Source of the DNA: Lachnospiraceae bacterium
GTDB taxonomy: Bacteria > Bacillota > Clostridia > Lachnospirales > Lachnospiraceae
Direction: 5' to 3'
DNA length: 49,378 bases
Assembly: GCA_017621815.1 (NCBI GenBank)
Contig: JAGASK010000030.1
Span: 1-49,378 of the forward strand
Shown here piece by piece: positions 16,087 to 25,346 of this stretch (within the stretch, counting starts at the first letter, position 1; each line of letters starts with the position of its first letter). A program made the translations under genes and the position numbers. The notes below the pieces were generated by a model. The model did not search any database. It saw nothing but the letters and a program-made list of their open reading frames with translations, and was not told the DNA's origin.

Positions 16087-17628
16087 ATGAAAAAACCCAC
16101 AGTGTTAATGATTTTAGACGGCTATGGTTTAAATGAAAGAAAAGACGGAAATGCCGTAGCAGAAGCAAATACTCCTGTTATGGACAAATTAATGGCTGAA
16201 TGTCCTTTTGTAAAAGGCTATGCAAGCGGCATGGCAGTAGGACTTCCTGACGGACAGATGGGTAATTCAGAGGTCGGACACTTGAATATGGGCGCAGGGC
16301 GCATCGTATATCAGGAGCTTACAAGAATTACCAAGGAGATTCAGGACGGAACCTTCTTTGAAAATCCTGCTTTGTTAAAAGCTGTCGAGAATTGTAAAGC
16401 AAATGATTCCGCACTCCATATGTTCGGATTATTATCAGACGGCGGTGTTCACAGCCATATTACACATTTGTACGGTCTGCTTGAGCTGGCTAAAAGAAAC
16501 GGTCTTTCCAGGGTTTATGTACACTGCTTTTTAGACGGACGTGACACACCCCCTGCAAGCGGAAAAGGCTACGCAGAAGCTTTGGAAGCAGAAATGGCTA
16601 AAATCGGCGTAGGTGAAATAGCATCCGTTGCAGGACGTTACTACGCAATGGACAGAGATAATAATTATGACAGAGTAAAACTGGCTTATGATGCTTTGAC
16701 CAAGGGCGAAGGTTTAACAGCACAGAGCGGTCCGGCAGGCATTCAGGCTTCTTATGACAGAGATGAGACAGACGAGTTCGTTAAACCTACTGTAGTAATA
16801 AAGGACGGAAAGCCTGTTGCCACAATTGGGGATAAGGATTCCGTAATTTTCTTTAATTTCAGGCCTGACAGGGCAAGAGAAATTACAAGGGCTTTCTGTG
16901 ATGATGATTTCAAAGGCTTTGACAGAGGAGCAAGACCGGATGTCACATATGTATGCTTCTCCGATTATGACCCTACTATTCCTAACAAGGATGTGGCTTT
17001 CCATAAGATTTCCGTTACAAATACTTTTGGAGAGTGGCTGGCAGCAAATCATATGAAGCAGGCAAGAATTGCAGAGACAGAAAAATATGCTCACGTAACA
17101 TTTTTCTTTAACGGCGGAGTGGAGCAGCCTAATGAAGGAGAGGACAGAATTCTTGTTAATTCGCCTAAAGATGTTGCAACCTACGATTTAAAGCCGCAGA
17201 TGAGCGCATATGAAGTTTGCGATAAGCTGGTTGGGGCAATTAAATCTCAGGAATATGATGTAATTATTATTAACTTTGCAAATCCTGATATGGTTGGGCA
17301 TACAGGTGTGGAAGCAGCTGCAATTAAAGCTGTTGAAGCAGTGGATGAGTGCGTTGGAAAGGCTGTAGATGCCATTAAAGAAGTAAATGGGCAGATGTTC
17401 ATCTGCGCTGACCATGGAAATGCTGAGCAGCTGGTTGATTATGAGACAGGCGCTCCGTTTACGGCGCATACAACAAATCCTGTTCCTTTCATCATTGTAA
17501 ATGCAGACCCTGCTTATACTTTAAGAGAGGGCGGATGTCTGGCAGATATCGTTCCTACCCTGATTGAAATGATGGGAATGGAGCAGCCTGCGGAAATGAC
17601 AGGAAAGTCATTGTTAATTAAAAAATAA
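16087..17628 (+). CDS. gpmI: 2,3-bisphosphoglycerate-independent phosphoglycerate mutase
   Basis: Glycolytic enzyme interconverting 3- and 2-phosphoglycerate in the cytoplasm through a phosphoserine intermediate with two Mn2+ ions. The 513 residues match the usual length. Visible motifs are MILDGYGLNE with the first metal Asp, QMGNSEVGHLNMGAGR with catalytic Ser 61, FLDGRDTPP, YYAMDRDNNYDR, NFRPDRARE, NFANPDMVGHTG and CADHGNAE with the C-terminal metal residues. It has its own strong promoter and a terminator. In many Firmicutes it sits directly before eno and secG; here eno is 15 kb away. Confidence 0.98.
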   Translation: MKKPTVLMILDGYGLNERKDGNAVAEANTPVMDKLMAECPFVKGYASGMAVGLPDGQMGNSEVGHLNMGAGRIVYQELTRITKEIQDGTFFENPALLKAVENCKANDSALHMFGLLSDGGVHSHITHLYGLLELAKRNGLSRVYVHCFLDGRDTPPASGKGYAEALEAEMAKIGVGEIASVAGRYYAMDRDNNYDRVKLAYDALTKGEGLTAQSGPAGIQASYDRDETDEFVKPTVVIKDGKPVATIGDKDSVIFFNFRPDRAREITRAFCDDDFKGFDRGARPDVTYVCFSDYDPTIPNKDVAFHKISVTNTFGEWLAANHMKQARIAETEKYAHVTFFFNGGVEQPNEGEDRILVNSPKDVATYDLKPQMSAYEVCDKLVGAIKSQEYDVIIINFANPDMVGHTGVEAAAIKAVEAVDECVGKAVDAIKEVNGQMFICADHGNAEQLVDYETGAPFTAHTTNPVPFIIVNADPAYTLREGGCLADIVPTLIEMMGMEQPAEMTGKSLLIKK

Positions 17629-17650
17629 ATGAATTGTGTATCACTTTGAT

Positions 17651-17692
17651 TTTAAGCACTCAAATTGTATTGTTTGGGTGCTTAAATTATAT
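17651..17692 (+). terminator. Terminator of gpmI
   Basis: TTTAAGCACTCAAA pairs with TTTGGGTGCTTAAA (14 bp, one wobble) 22 bases after the gpmI stop; the A/T flanks may let it work on both strands. Confidence 0.75.
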
Positions 17693-17729
17693 AATAAAAA
17701 CCATATATTGTATGTAAAGGTATATGAAA

Positions 17730-18953
17730 ATGAAAAAAATACAAAAAAGAAGTGAAATTATTGAATATGGAATAATTACAATTTTATCTGTGGTAATGCT
17801 TTTGGGGATGATGGGAGCATTAACAGGGAAATGGTTGTTTGATGGGAATTCATATAACAGTTATGCATTGCAGGCAGATTCCTGGCGTCATGGAAGGTTA
17901 GATTTGGGGCAGGATTATCCATGGCTTGAACTTGCAATTTATGAAGGAAAATATTATGTTAGCTTTCCTCCTTTTCCGTCTTATATATTGTTTCCCTTTA
18001 CGTTCTTTTTTGAAAGCAGCACTCCGGATTATTTTATTCTGCTTGTAATAAATATTATTTCCGTATCTTTTACATATAAAATAGCAGTTAAAGCGGGATT
18101 ATTACCCTTCGATGCAATGATTAGTACTTTTTTTACAACGATAGGCTCAAATATGCTGTTTGTAATGATTGATCCCTCAGTCTGGTTTCTGGCGCAGGCT
18201 CTATGTTTTATGACAACGGTTCTGGCTATTTATTCTGCATTGTCAGGAAAAGGGGGGGCGTTGTTTTTCTGGGCTTGTTCTGTTGGATGCAGACCGATGC
18301 AGGCAGTGTTTTTTCCTGTTTTACTGATGATTTTGTATCGAAAGGAAAAAGATGAGTTTCCGGAAGAAAATTTGCTGAAAATAGTAAAAAGAAGATGGAA
18401 GTGGGTAATACCTGCCGGCATTGTGGCAATGTCTTATATGACTTTAAATTATGCAAGATTTGGAAGTGTTTTTGAATTCGGACATAACTATTTGCCTGAA
18501 TTTGTAAGGGCGGAAAATGGACAATTTCATGTAAGCTATATGTGGGAGAATCTTAAAATCCTGTTTCAGATGCCGGAGTTTACAGAGCAGGGCAGAATGG
18601 TAATTAATAATATGGGAAGTTTGTCGATGCTGATTGTAAATCCAATTGTGTTGTTCTTTCTTATTGAATTCTTTTTTTGCATCATAAAGAGGGATAAACA
18701 TCTTCTGTGTTGGCTGTCAGGCATTTTGCTTATGTCAGTTTTTTATATGTTAATAGTAGTAATGCATAGAACAATGGGAGGCTGGCATTTTGGAAATCGT
18801 TATTCTAATGATATTCTGCCGTGGATTTATCTCGGAACGGTAATTGTACATACAAGGTTTCCACAATTTGTAAAATATCAGATTCCTTTCTGTATTACGG
18901 CAATCGGATTAAATGTGGTTGGTTCTGTTATTGTTTATAATGGTTTGACATGA
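17730..18953 (+). CDS. Polytopic membrane protein, GT-C-like, function unknown
   Basis: A 407-residue protein of about ten hydrophobic helices. After the first helix an outer loop reads DSWRHGRLDLGQDYPWLELA, then YYVSFPPFPSYIL. Acidic residues followed by an aromatic/Pro-rich loop are a common layout in GT-C sugar transferases. Two in-frame ATGs occur; I prefer 17730 because AAAGG lies 9 bases before it, whereas 17724 has only 3 bases of spacing. Codons are AT-rich compared with gpmI. It is flanked by the gpmI terminator and the promoter of the regulator gene, so it appears monocistronic. Confidence 0.7.
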   Translation: MKKIQKRSEIIEYGIITILSVVMLLGMMGALTGKWLFDGNSYNSYALQADSWRHGRLDLGQDYPWLELAIYEGKYYVSFPPFPSYILFPFTFFFESSTPDYFILLVINIISVSFTYKIAVKAGLLPFDAMISTFFTTIGSNMLFVMIDPSVWFLAQALCFMTTVLAIYSALSGKGGALFFWACSVGCRPMQAVFFPVLLMILYRKEKDEFPEENLLKIVKRRWKWVIPAGIVAMSYMTLNYARFGSVFEFGHNYLPEFVRAENGQFHVSYMWENLKILFQMPEFTEQGRMVINNMGSLSMLIVNPIVLFFLIEFFFCIIKRDKHLLCWLSGILLMSVFYMLIVVMHRTMGGWHFGNRYSNDILPWIYLGTVIVHTRFPQFVKYQIPFCITAIGLNVVGSVIVYNGLT

Positions 18954-18999
18954 TGAACATATCTAATCTTAAGATACCCTTAATTATCCGCAGCAGTGA

Positions 19000-19029
19000 T
19001 TGACAGTAATATTTACAGAATGATACTAT
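19000..19029 (+). promoter_or_regulatory. Promoter of the YtrA-type regulator/ABC operon
   Basis: TTGACA (19000-19005), 18-base spacer, TACTAT (19024-19029). Start expected near 19036, just before the operator. Confidence 0.7.
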
Positions 19030-19041
19030 AGGTATGCAATT

Positions 19042-19066
19042 AGTGTATTAACAGTAATAGTACACT
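19042..19066 (+). promoter_or_regulatory. YtrA-type operator AGTGTA-N13-TACACT
   Basis: AGTGTA (19042-19047), exactly 13 bases, TACACT (19061-19066). It lies immediately downstream of the predicted transcription start. As I recall, this half-site pair and 13-base spacer is the inverted repeat recognised by B. subtilis YtrA, so the GntR protein encoded next should repress its own operon. Confidence 0.8.
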
Positions 19067-19110
19067 AGGGTTTTGGCTAGTGATAAGTGAATTCAGGAAA
19101 GGGGAACAGC

Positions 19111-19476
19111 ATGATTCTCATAGATTTAAAAGACAGCCGGCCAATCTATGAACAGGTGGTGGATAAATTCAAAATGCTGATTTTGAAGGGAGCCATAGCG
19201 CCGGATGAAAAATTACCTTCTGTCAGGAATCTGGCAGTTGATTTGTCCATTAATCCCAATACGATTCAAAGGGCTTATGCCGAGCTTGAGAGGCAGGGCT
19301 ATATTTATACCGTAAAGGGAAAGGGAAACTTTGCGGCAGACAGGGATAAGCTGATTGACGGATATAAGGAAGAAATATTGAAACAATTAAGAGAAATCTG
19401 CCAGCTGGCAATTTCCGTAGGCATGACGGAGAAGGAAATTATAAACAACATTAAGGGTGGAGGAGCTTATGATTGA
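19111..19476 (+). CDS. GntR-family transcription regulator, YtrA subfamily
   Basis: A 121-residue repressor: N-terminal winged helix (RPIYEQVVDKFKMLILKGAI, LPSVRNLAVDLSINPNTIQRAY, GYIYTVKGKGNF) and a short C-terminal dimerisation tail of about 45 residues, the size that defines the YtrA group. I start at the ATG at 19111 because AGGAAAGGGG sits just before it; an in-frame GTG at 19087 would run through that RBS. The gene overlaps the ATPase gene by 8 bases and has a matching operator in its promoter. It probably responds to cell-envelope stress or peptide antibiotics, as YtrA does. Confidence 0.93.
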   Translation: MILIDLKDSRPIYEQVVDKFKMLILKGAIAPDEKLPSVRNLAVDLSINPNTIQRAYAELERQGYIYTVKGKGNFAADRDKLIDGYKEEILKQLREICQLAISVGMTEKEIINNIKGGGAYD

Positions 19477-20374
19477 AATAAGAAATGTGAGTAAAACATT
19501 TGATGACAGCAAAGCGGTTGACAATGTAAGTGTTTCCATTAAAGAAAATACCGTATTTGGCCTGATTGGTACCAATGGTGCGGGAAAAAGTACGGTGCTG
19601 CGAATGGTTGCAGGAGTGCTGGAACAGGATGAGGGAGAAATAGCAATAGACGGACTGCCCGTATTCGACAATATGGAAGCTAAGCGGAAGATATATTTTA
19701 TTGCCGATGAACCTTATTTTTTTGCCAATAGCAATGCAGTGGATATGCAGAAATATTTATCAACTGTTTATCCGGAATTTGCTGTCAGTGATTATTATAC
19801 CTATCTGGTTAATTTCGGATTGGATAAGAAACGTAAAATAAATACGTATTCAAAAGGAATGAAAAAGCAGCTGGCGCTTATTTGCGGAGTCTGCAGCGGA
19901 ACGAAATATCTGCTTTGTGACGAGACCTTCGACGGACTGGATCCTGTTATGCGTCAGGGCATCAAAAGTATTTTTGCAGGGGAAATGTCAAAGCGCGGAA
20001 TGACGCCCGTAATTGCATCTCACAATTTAAGGGAACTGGAAGATATTTGTGACCATGTGGGGCTTCTGCACAAGGGAGGCGTGCTTTTGTCCAAGGATTT
20101 AGAAGACATGAAATGTAATATTCAGAAGGTACAGTGTGTTTTTAAAAGTAATGAAGATGAAGCCAGGGTGATTGCTTCACTGGATATTATGAAAAATGAA
20201 AAGCGCGGTTCTTTGAACACGCTGACTGTGCGCGGCAATAAAGCAGAGATACTTGCCATTTTTGCTACTGTAAACACAGTATTTTTTGAAGCGTTGCCTC
20301 TTTCATTAGAGGAAATCTTTATCAGTGAAACGGAGGTAGTGGGCTATGATATCAAAAAACTCATTCTTGGCTAG
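19469..20374 (+). CDS. ABC transporter ATP-binding protein (YtrB-like)
   Basis: A 301-residue ATPase: Walker A GTNGAGKST near residue 36, signature YSKGMKKQLA near 131, Walker B YLLCDETFDGLD near 151 with intact Glu, and H-loop ASHN. The signature is SKGM instead of SGGQ, usual in the YtrB/EcsA-like group. It drives the permease encoded next. The start at 19469 overlaps the regulator gene by 8 bases and uses GGTGGAGGAG as RBS. The 3' end overlaps the permease gene by 29 bases, so the three genes form a coupled operon. Confidence 0.93.
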   Translation: MIEIRNVSKTFDDSKAVDNVSVSIKENTVFGLIGTNGAGKSTVLRMVAGVLEQDEGEIAIDGLPVFDNMEAKRKIYFIADEPYFFANSNAVDMQKYLSTVYPEFAVSDYYTYLVNFGLDKKRKINTYSKGMKKQLALICGVCSGTKYLLCDETFDGLDPVMRQGIKSIFAGEMSKRGMTPVIASHNLRELEDICDHVGLLHKGGVLLSKDLEDMKCNIQKVQCVFKSNEDEARVIASLDIMKNEKRGSLNTLTVRGNKAEILAIFATVNTVFFEALPLSLEEIFISETEVVGYDIKKLILG

Positions 20375-22598
20375 CCTGAAGGAAAACAGTAAAAGAAGAA
20401 TCTGGTTATGGCTTCTTTCGGCTCTGAGTTATCTGGTTATTTTTCCCACAGCTGTGGCTATGGCTATCAGCAGAGGGAAGAGAAGTGAAGAATATCTGAT
20501 AGAATCTCTTGGGGAGGCTTTGGGCAGGCAGGCGCTGCAGGAACAGCTTATAAAAGGAATGGAGCAGTTTTTCGGCATTACAAATCCTGTTATGTGGCTT
20601 GTGATTGCAGCATTTGCAGTAGTCAGCGCTATTCAGGGATTTAGCTATCTTTACAGCAAAAAGAAAATTGATTTTTATATGGGTATGCCGGTAAAGCGCA
20701 GCAGACGTTTTTGCGTGATATGGCTGAATGGTATTTTAATATATTTGATACCGTATTTCACAGGGCTTCTCATTGCCGGATTGATTGCAGCGGTAAACGG
20801 TGTAATGACAGCTTCTGTTTTGAGGGAAGCGGCTCTGGCTTATGGAATTTATCTTTGTTTCTTTTTGGGCGTGTATCATTTAACGATTTTGGCAGTGATG
20901 CTTACAGGTAATGTGATTATAACCTGCTTCGGTACGGCAGTGTTTTTCTTATATGAATGGTGTGTAAGGTTAATTATTCAGAGTTACCAGGCGCTGTTCT
21001 TTAAATTTTATTCTTACAGTGGGAATTCCGCAGAGCCGCTGTTTTCCCCGTTTACTATTTTGCTTCAGTATGCTGGCAAACATGAAAACGGTCAGGGAAG
21101 CGGTTTGTCTGCCGTTGTTTACCTGCTGCTGTTTGCAGTGATTGTGGGAGCGGTTGCCTATATTTGTTACTTGAAACGTCCGGCGGAGGCTGCCGGTAAA
21201 GCAATGGCATTTACCCTGCCCCAGCCCATCATTAAAATTTTGCTTGTAGTTCCTGTTACTTTGCTTGCCGGTTGTCTGGTCAGTGATATTGTGGGATATA
21301 GTCCGATATATGGAGAAGGCAAAGAAGGCTTTATTATTTTTGCAATGGCTGTTGTACTGATAGTTTCCAGCTGCCTGATTCAGATTCTCTATGAATTTGA
21401 TATAAAGGGGATTCTTCATAAGAAGCATCACATATTCATTTCAGCGGTTGCAGTTGTGATTGTTTTCCTGATATTCAGATATGACTTACTTGGGTATGAT
21501 TCCTATATACCAAAGGCTGACAGTGTTGCCAGCGCAGCATTTGTACCGCCTTATGAATACAGGTATTATGGGGGAGATAATTATTTTTCTGAAGATATGG
21601 AACACATAAGTAAAATAAGCTATGTGGAAGAAAACATGTATTTGTCGGATGTAGGCGCTGTGAATAAACTGATGAAGCTGTCTATTGATGAGATGAACAA
21701 ATATGATAATTTATCTCAGCTTTTTAATGAAGAGAATGATGATTCCCTCTGGTATAAGGCAACTGTTATATTCCGAATGGACAATAAAAGAAATGTATAC
21801 AGAGATATTTATGTAAATGTAAATAACCCGGAAGTGGCAGCGCTCCTTGATAGAATCGAGGCTTCCGATGAATATATAAGCGGTATTAATATGGGAGCAT
21901 CAGAATTGCTTGCCAAAATTCTGGCAGATGATGAAAGCAAAGCTGTTGTTTCCTATGGGGACAATTACTACCAGCAGAAATTAAGCAGTCAGGAAGCGGA
22001 AGAGTTTCTTGCTTTATACATAGAGGATGTGAAAGGAATAGGATTTACCAAATTGAGGGAAAGTATTCCGTGCGGAAGTCTCAGGTTTTCTATTGTAAAG
22101 AAGTATCTTACGCACAGCAGTTATTTTGATACGGAGTTTCCGATTTATCCGTTCCATACACGCTGCGTGGAATATCTGAAGGAGCATGGCTATTATAGGG
22201 AAAGCTTTATTAATCCGGAGGATGTGGAGCGGATTCAGGTTACTAACTATAATATGAATATTGCAGCAGAAAAGCAAAAGCAGTGGCAGGAACAGCTGGC
22301 TTTGGACTCCGATGTATCAGTTGTATCAGAAAGCGCATGGAGCAATTTGGAGTACAGCCGTTATGCATCTTATGACAGTCTGGATGATATCAGCGAATTA
22401 TGCAACGCATTATACCCACAAGACTGGCTGAGTCAATCATGGCATATGGGAACAAGCGAAGATACAGACTATAGTATCACTGTTTATTTTAAAAGTGACA
22501 GCCAGCCGGCAAAAGATAATATGAGTGTAGGTACGTACTGTTTTAAGGCAGAAGAGGTTCCGCAGTTTGTTATTGATGATACGGTTTACCGGGAATAA
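20346..22598 (+). CDS. ABC transporter permease with large extracytoplasmic domain (YtrC-like)
   Basis: A 750-residue membrane partner of the preceding ATPase. About eight to ten helices in residues 15-380 are followed by a soluble region of about 370 residues (acidic, Tyr/Ser-rich) to the C-terminus, which ends without a helix. The permease part (KKIDFYMGMPVKRSRRF) has the loop typical of permeases linked to YtrA/YtrB. Substrate unknown; a role in envelope stress or peptide defence follows from the operon context. GGAGG lies about 10 bases upstream of the ATG. A terminator follows the gene after about 70 bases. Confidence 0.85.
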   Translation: MISKNSFLASLKENSKRRIWLWLLSALSYLVIFPTAVAMAISRGKRSEEYLIESLGEALGRQALQEQLIKGMEQFFGITNPVMWLVIAAFAVVSAIQGFSYLYSKKKIDFYMGMPVKRSRRFCVIWLNGILIYLIPYFTGLLIAGLIAAVNGVMTASVLREAALAYGIYLCFFLGVYHLTILAVMLTGNVIITCFGTAVFFLYEWCVRLIIQSYQALFFKFYSYSGNSAEPLFSPFTILLQYAGKHENGQGSGLSAVVYLLLFAVIVGAVAYICYLKRPAEAAGKAMAFTLPQPIIKILLVVPVTLLAGCLVSDIVGYSPIYGEGKEGFIIFAMAVVLIVSSCLIQILYEFDIKGILHKKHHIFISAVAVVIVFLIFRYDLLGYDSYIPKADSVASAAFVPPYEYRYYGGDNYFSEDMEHISKISYVEENMYLSDVGAVNKLMKLSIDEMNKYDNLSQLFNEENDDSLWYKATVIFRMDNKRNVYRDIYVNVNNPEVAALLDRIEASDEYISGINMGASELLAKILADDESKAVVSYGDNYYQQKLSSQEAEEFLALYIEDVKGIGFTKLRESIPCGSLRFSIVKKYLTHSSYFDTEFPIYPFHTRCVEYLKEHGYYRESFINPEDVERIQVTNYNMNIAAEKQKQWQEQLALDSDVSVVSESAWSNLEYSRYASYDSLDDISELCNALYPQDWLSQSWHMGTSEDTDYSITVYFKSDSQPAKDNMSVGTYCFKAEEVPQFVIDDTVYRE

Positions 22599-22669
22599 AA
22601 ATTCTGTAAAAGAGCAGGACAAAATATCTAAAAAAAACATGGTATTTTAGAGTAAAACAAGGTAACATA

Positions 22670-22699
22670 GAGTCAGTATTGTATACTGGCTCTTTTGTT
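22670..22699 (+). terminator. Terminator of the YtrA-type ABC operon
   Basis: GAGTCAGTAT, loop TGT, ATACTGGCTC, then TTTTGTT. Flanking GTAACAT (22662-22668) and ATGTTAC (22700-22706) extend the dyad. Confidence 0.8.
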
Positions 22700-22759
22700 A
22701 TGTTACGGCAGAAGGCTTTTAATATGCAAATATATAAAATGGAAAAAGGAGTATTGGTT

Positions 22760-24826
22760 ATGAAAGTAGTAAGGGAAGGCAGCAGATTGAAAGTAATGAA
22801 CGGTATGAATCAGGTATGGATTGAACCCTGGGGGGAAAATTCCCTGAGAGTCCGTATGACCTGTGAATCTGAAATGGATAAAAATGACTGGGCATTGTCG
22901 GAAAAGCCGGAAGAATGTGAGGCGGTTATTACGGAGGAGGAAGTAGATATTACCGACCCCTGGTATAAAGGGGAAGAGTGGTCAAAGTATCATATGACGG
23001 GGCATATATATACATTGGTAAACGGTAAAATTACGGTTAAGATTAATCCGGAAGGATGGCTTAGTTTTTACAATCAAAAAGGAGAATTGCTGACAGCTGA
23101 ATACTGGAGGAACAGAGACAGGATTAATCGTTATGCAGTGCCTCTGCGTATCGGCGCACGGGAAATGAAGCCGGTACAGGGAACTCAGGATTATGAATTG
23201 ACAGCGCGGTTTGAAGCTTATGATGATGAAAAAATCTTTGGTATGGGGCAGTATCAGGAAAAGAATCTGAACAAAAAAGGCGCAATTCTGGAACTCGCCC
23301 ACAGGAACAGCCAGGCAAGCGTTCCCTTTATGGTTTCAAGCAGAGGATATGGATTTTTCTGGAACAATCCGGCTATCGGAACAGCTGTTTTTGGCGCTAA
23401 CAAAACGGAATGGTATGCAAAGCGTACAAGAAAAATGGATTATTTTATTACAGCAGGAGATACGCCTGCGGAAATCGAAGAACAGTACAGTGCCGCAACG
23501 GGCAGAACTCCAATGATGCCTGAATACGGTCTCGGTTATTGGCAGTGTAAGCTTCGTTACCGCAATCAGGAAGAAATTCTGGAAGTAGCAAGGGAACATA
23601 AGAGAAGAGGCCTTCCCATGGACGCAATCGTTGTGGATTTTTTCCACTGGTCCATGCAGGGAAATTTTGAATTTGAAAAAAGAGACTGGCCGGATCCGGA
23701 TGCAATGGTAAAGGAATTGAAGGAGCTTGGCATTGAAACTGTAGTCTCAGTGTGGCCCACAATTGATGAAAGAAGCAAATACTTCAGTGAAATGAATGAC
23801 AATGGATATCTCGTAAGGACGGACAGGGGAAACGGCAACCATATGACATGGATGGGAAATATAATGTTTTATGATACAACTCATCCGGGAGCAAGGGAAT
23901 TTGTCTGGAATAAATGCAAAGAAAATTACTATAAAAAGGGAATAAGAATTTTCTGGCTGGATGAGGCAGAACCGGAATACGGACCGTATGACTTTGATAA
24001 TTACCGTTATTATGCGGGACCGGCGCTTCAATGTTCCAATATTTATCCTGTTATGTATGCAAAAGGATTTTATGACGGCTTGAAAGCTGAGGGTGAAAAA
24101 GAAGTCATGAGCCTTGTACGATGTGCATGGGCAGGCAGTCAGAAATATGGTGTTTTGACCTGGTCAGGCGATATTCATTCTTCCTTCCGTGCCATGAGAG
24201 AGCAGCTGCAGGCAGGCCTTAACATGGGAATGGCAGGTATTCCATGGTGGACCTCTGATATCGGCGGATTTATCGGCGGTGATATTAAAGACCCCGGTTT
24301 CCGGGAATTGCTTCTGCGCTGGTTTGCATGGGGAGCCTTCTGCCCGGTGTTCAGGATGCACGGAGAGCGCTCGCCGTGGTATGAAAGGGAGCAGGAATTT
24401 ATCGATGGAGTACGCCAGCTGACTTCAGGGCAGGATAATGAAGTCTGGAGCTTTGGGGAAGAAAATTATGAGATACTGAAAAAGTACTTATTTATCAGGG
24501 AAAGCCTGCGTCCATATATCAGAGAATGCATGAAAAAGGCAAGTGAAACAGGAGAGCCTGTCATGAGACCGTTATTCTTTGATTTCCCCGCTGATAAGCA
24601 ATGCTGGGAGACGGAAGATGCTTATATGTTTGGAAGCGACATACTGGTAGCTCCGGTTATGGAAGCCGGAGTGGAGGAAAGAGCTGTATATCTTCCGGCA
24701 GGCTGCAAATGGACAGAAAGCGCTACGGGAAAAGTATACGAAGGCGGCAGAACAATTTCTGCAAAAGCGACGATTGATATTATTCCGGTTTTTATAAAAG
24801 AGGGAACGAATCATAAGGTTTATTAA
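22760..24826 (+). CDS. Glycoside hydrolase family 31, alpha-xylosidase/alpha-glucosidase type
   Basis: A 688-residue cytoplasmic glycosidase (no signal peptide) that releases alpha-linked xylose or glucose from oligosaccharides by a retaining mechanism. An N-terminal beta-sandwich is followed by the TIM barrel. The nucleophile motif is IFWLDEAEPE with Asp 401, and the acid/base motif is WSGDIHSSF with Asp 471. WWTSDIGGF and FRMHGERSPW follow, and a beta C-terminal domain closes the protein. The DEAEPE form resembles alpha-xylosidases of gut bacteria, hence the name; substrate is not proven. I start at 22760 because AAAGGAG lies 8 bases upstream; the longer frame from 22679 would run through the preceding terminator. 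It appears to be a single-gene unit with no sugar transporter nearby. Confidence 0.92.
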   Translation: MKVVREGSRLKVMNGMNQVWIEPWGENSLRVRMTCESEMDKNDWALSEKPEECEAVITEEEVDITDPWYKGEEWSKYHMTGHIYTLVNGKITVKINPEGWLSFYNQKGELLTAEYWRNRDRINRYAVPLRIGAREMKPVQGTQDYELTARFEAYDDEKIFGMGQYQEKNLNKKGAILELAHRNSQASVPFMVSSRGYGFFWNNPAIGTAVFGANKTEWYAKRTRKMDYFITAGDTPAEIEEQYSAATGRTPMMPEYGLGYWQCKLRYRNQEEILEVAREHKRRGLPMDAIVVDFFHWSMQGNFEFEKRDWPDPDAMVKELKELGIETVVSVWPTIDERSKYFSEMNDNGYLVRTDRGNGNHMTWMGNIMFYDTTHPGAREFVWNKCKENYYKKGIRIFWLDEAEPEYGPYDFDNYRYYAGPALQCSNIYPVMYAKGFYDGLKAEGEKEVMSLVRCAWAGSQKYGVLTWSGDIHSSFRAMREQLQAGLNMGMAGIPWWTSDIGGFIGGDIKDPGFRELLLRWFAWGAFCPVFRMHGERSPWYEREQEFIDGVRQLTSGQDNEVWSFGEENYEILKKYLFIRESLRPYIRECMKKASETGEPVMRPLFFDFPADKQCWETEDAYMFGSDILVAPVMEAGVEERAVYLPAGCKWTESATGKVYEGGRTISAKATIDIIPVFIKEGTNHKVY

Positions 24827-25346
24827 TAAAATATAGTATGAATTTATCTTTTGTTAAAAAGTAACAAAAAAATTTGAACTTCAAATAAACTTTGAAGTTG
24901 AATTATATCATTCCACTGCAAGAAAAAGTAATATAATACTAATTTGAATATGAAAGAAGGATTGATATTCAAAAAATTGAACAATATAGTTTTAAAGTTG
25001 CGAATTAAGCAGAACGGGATTAAATTAGTCAGCCCGAATGGAATTAACAAGCAGATAATTTATGAGCAATATATTTTTAAAAATGACTTTCGTTACCTGG
25101 ATTTGATTTCATTTTAAACGCTAAAATGCCGATAAATACTGAGAAAAATGGTTAAGAAGAAAAATGAGCATTATATTTTTAAAAATTAGTTGTACATAAT
25201 TGACAAATCGCAATCAAAGGGGCTTAAAATACTTGAAAATGACATTTTTAAGTGTTAGGATAAAAGTAACATAAAAGGTTAATGATTGCTAAAATGACTG
25301 GAAACTAAATTTGTTTTTATAATGTGTCAAAGGAGAGTAGACAGAT
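24827..25346. other. 520-base AT-rich intergenic region with several dyads
   Basis: No credible gene. It holds a hairpin TTTGTTA/TAACAAA (24850-24868), a 9-bp hairpin AACTTCAAA/TTTGAAGTT (24877-24899) that may end the GH31 transcript, two copies of the palindrome-like ATATTTTTAAAAAT (near 25070 and 25173), and a long hairpin with arms AATACTTGAAAA and TTTTTAAGTGTT (25228-25256). A TTGACA at 25200-25205 lacks a well-spaced -10 (TAAAAT after 19 bases). The surface-protein promoter is probably here. Confidence 0.5.

Noticed and set aside
20711-20911. Small plus-strand frame inside the permease gene
   Set aside because: Out of frame with a long, well-supported gene; no start signal.
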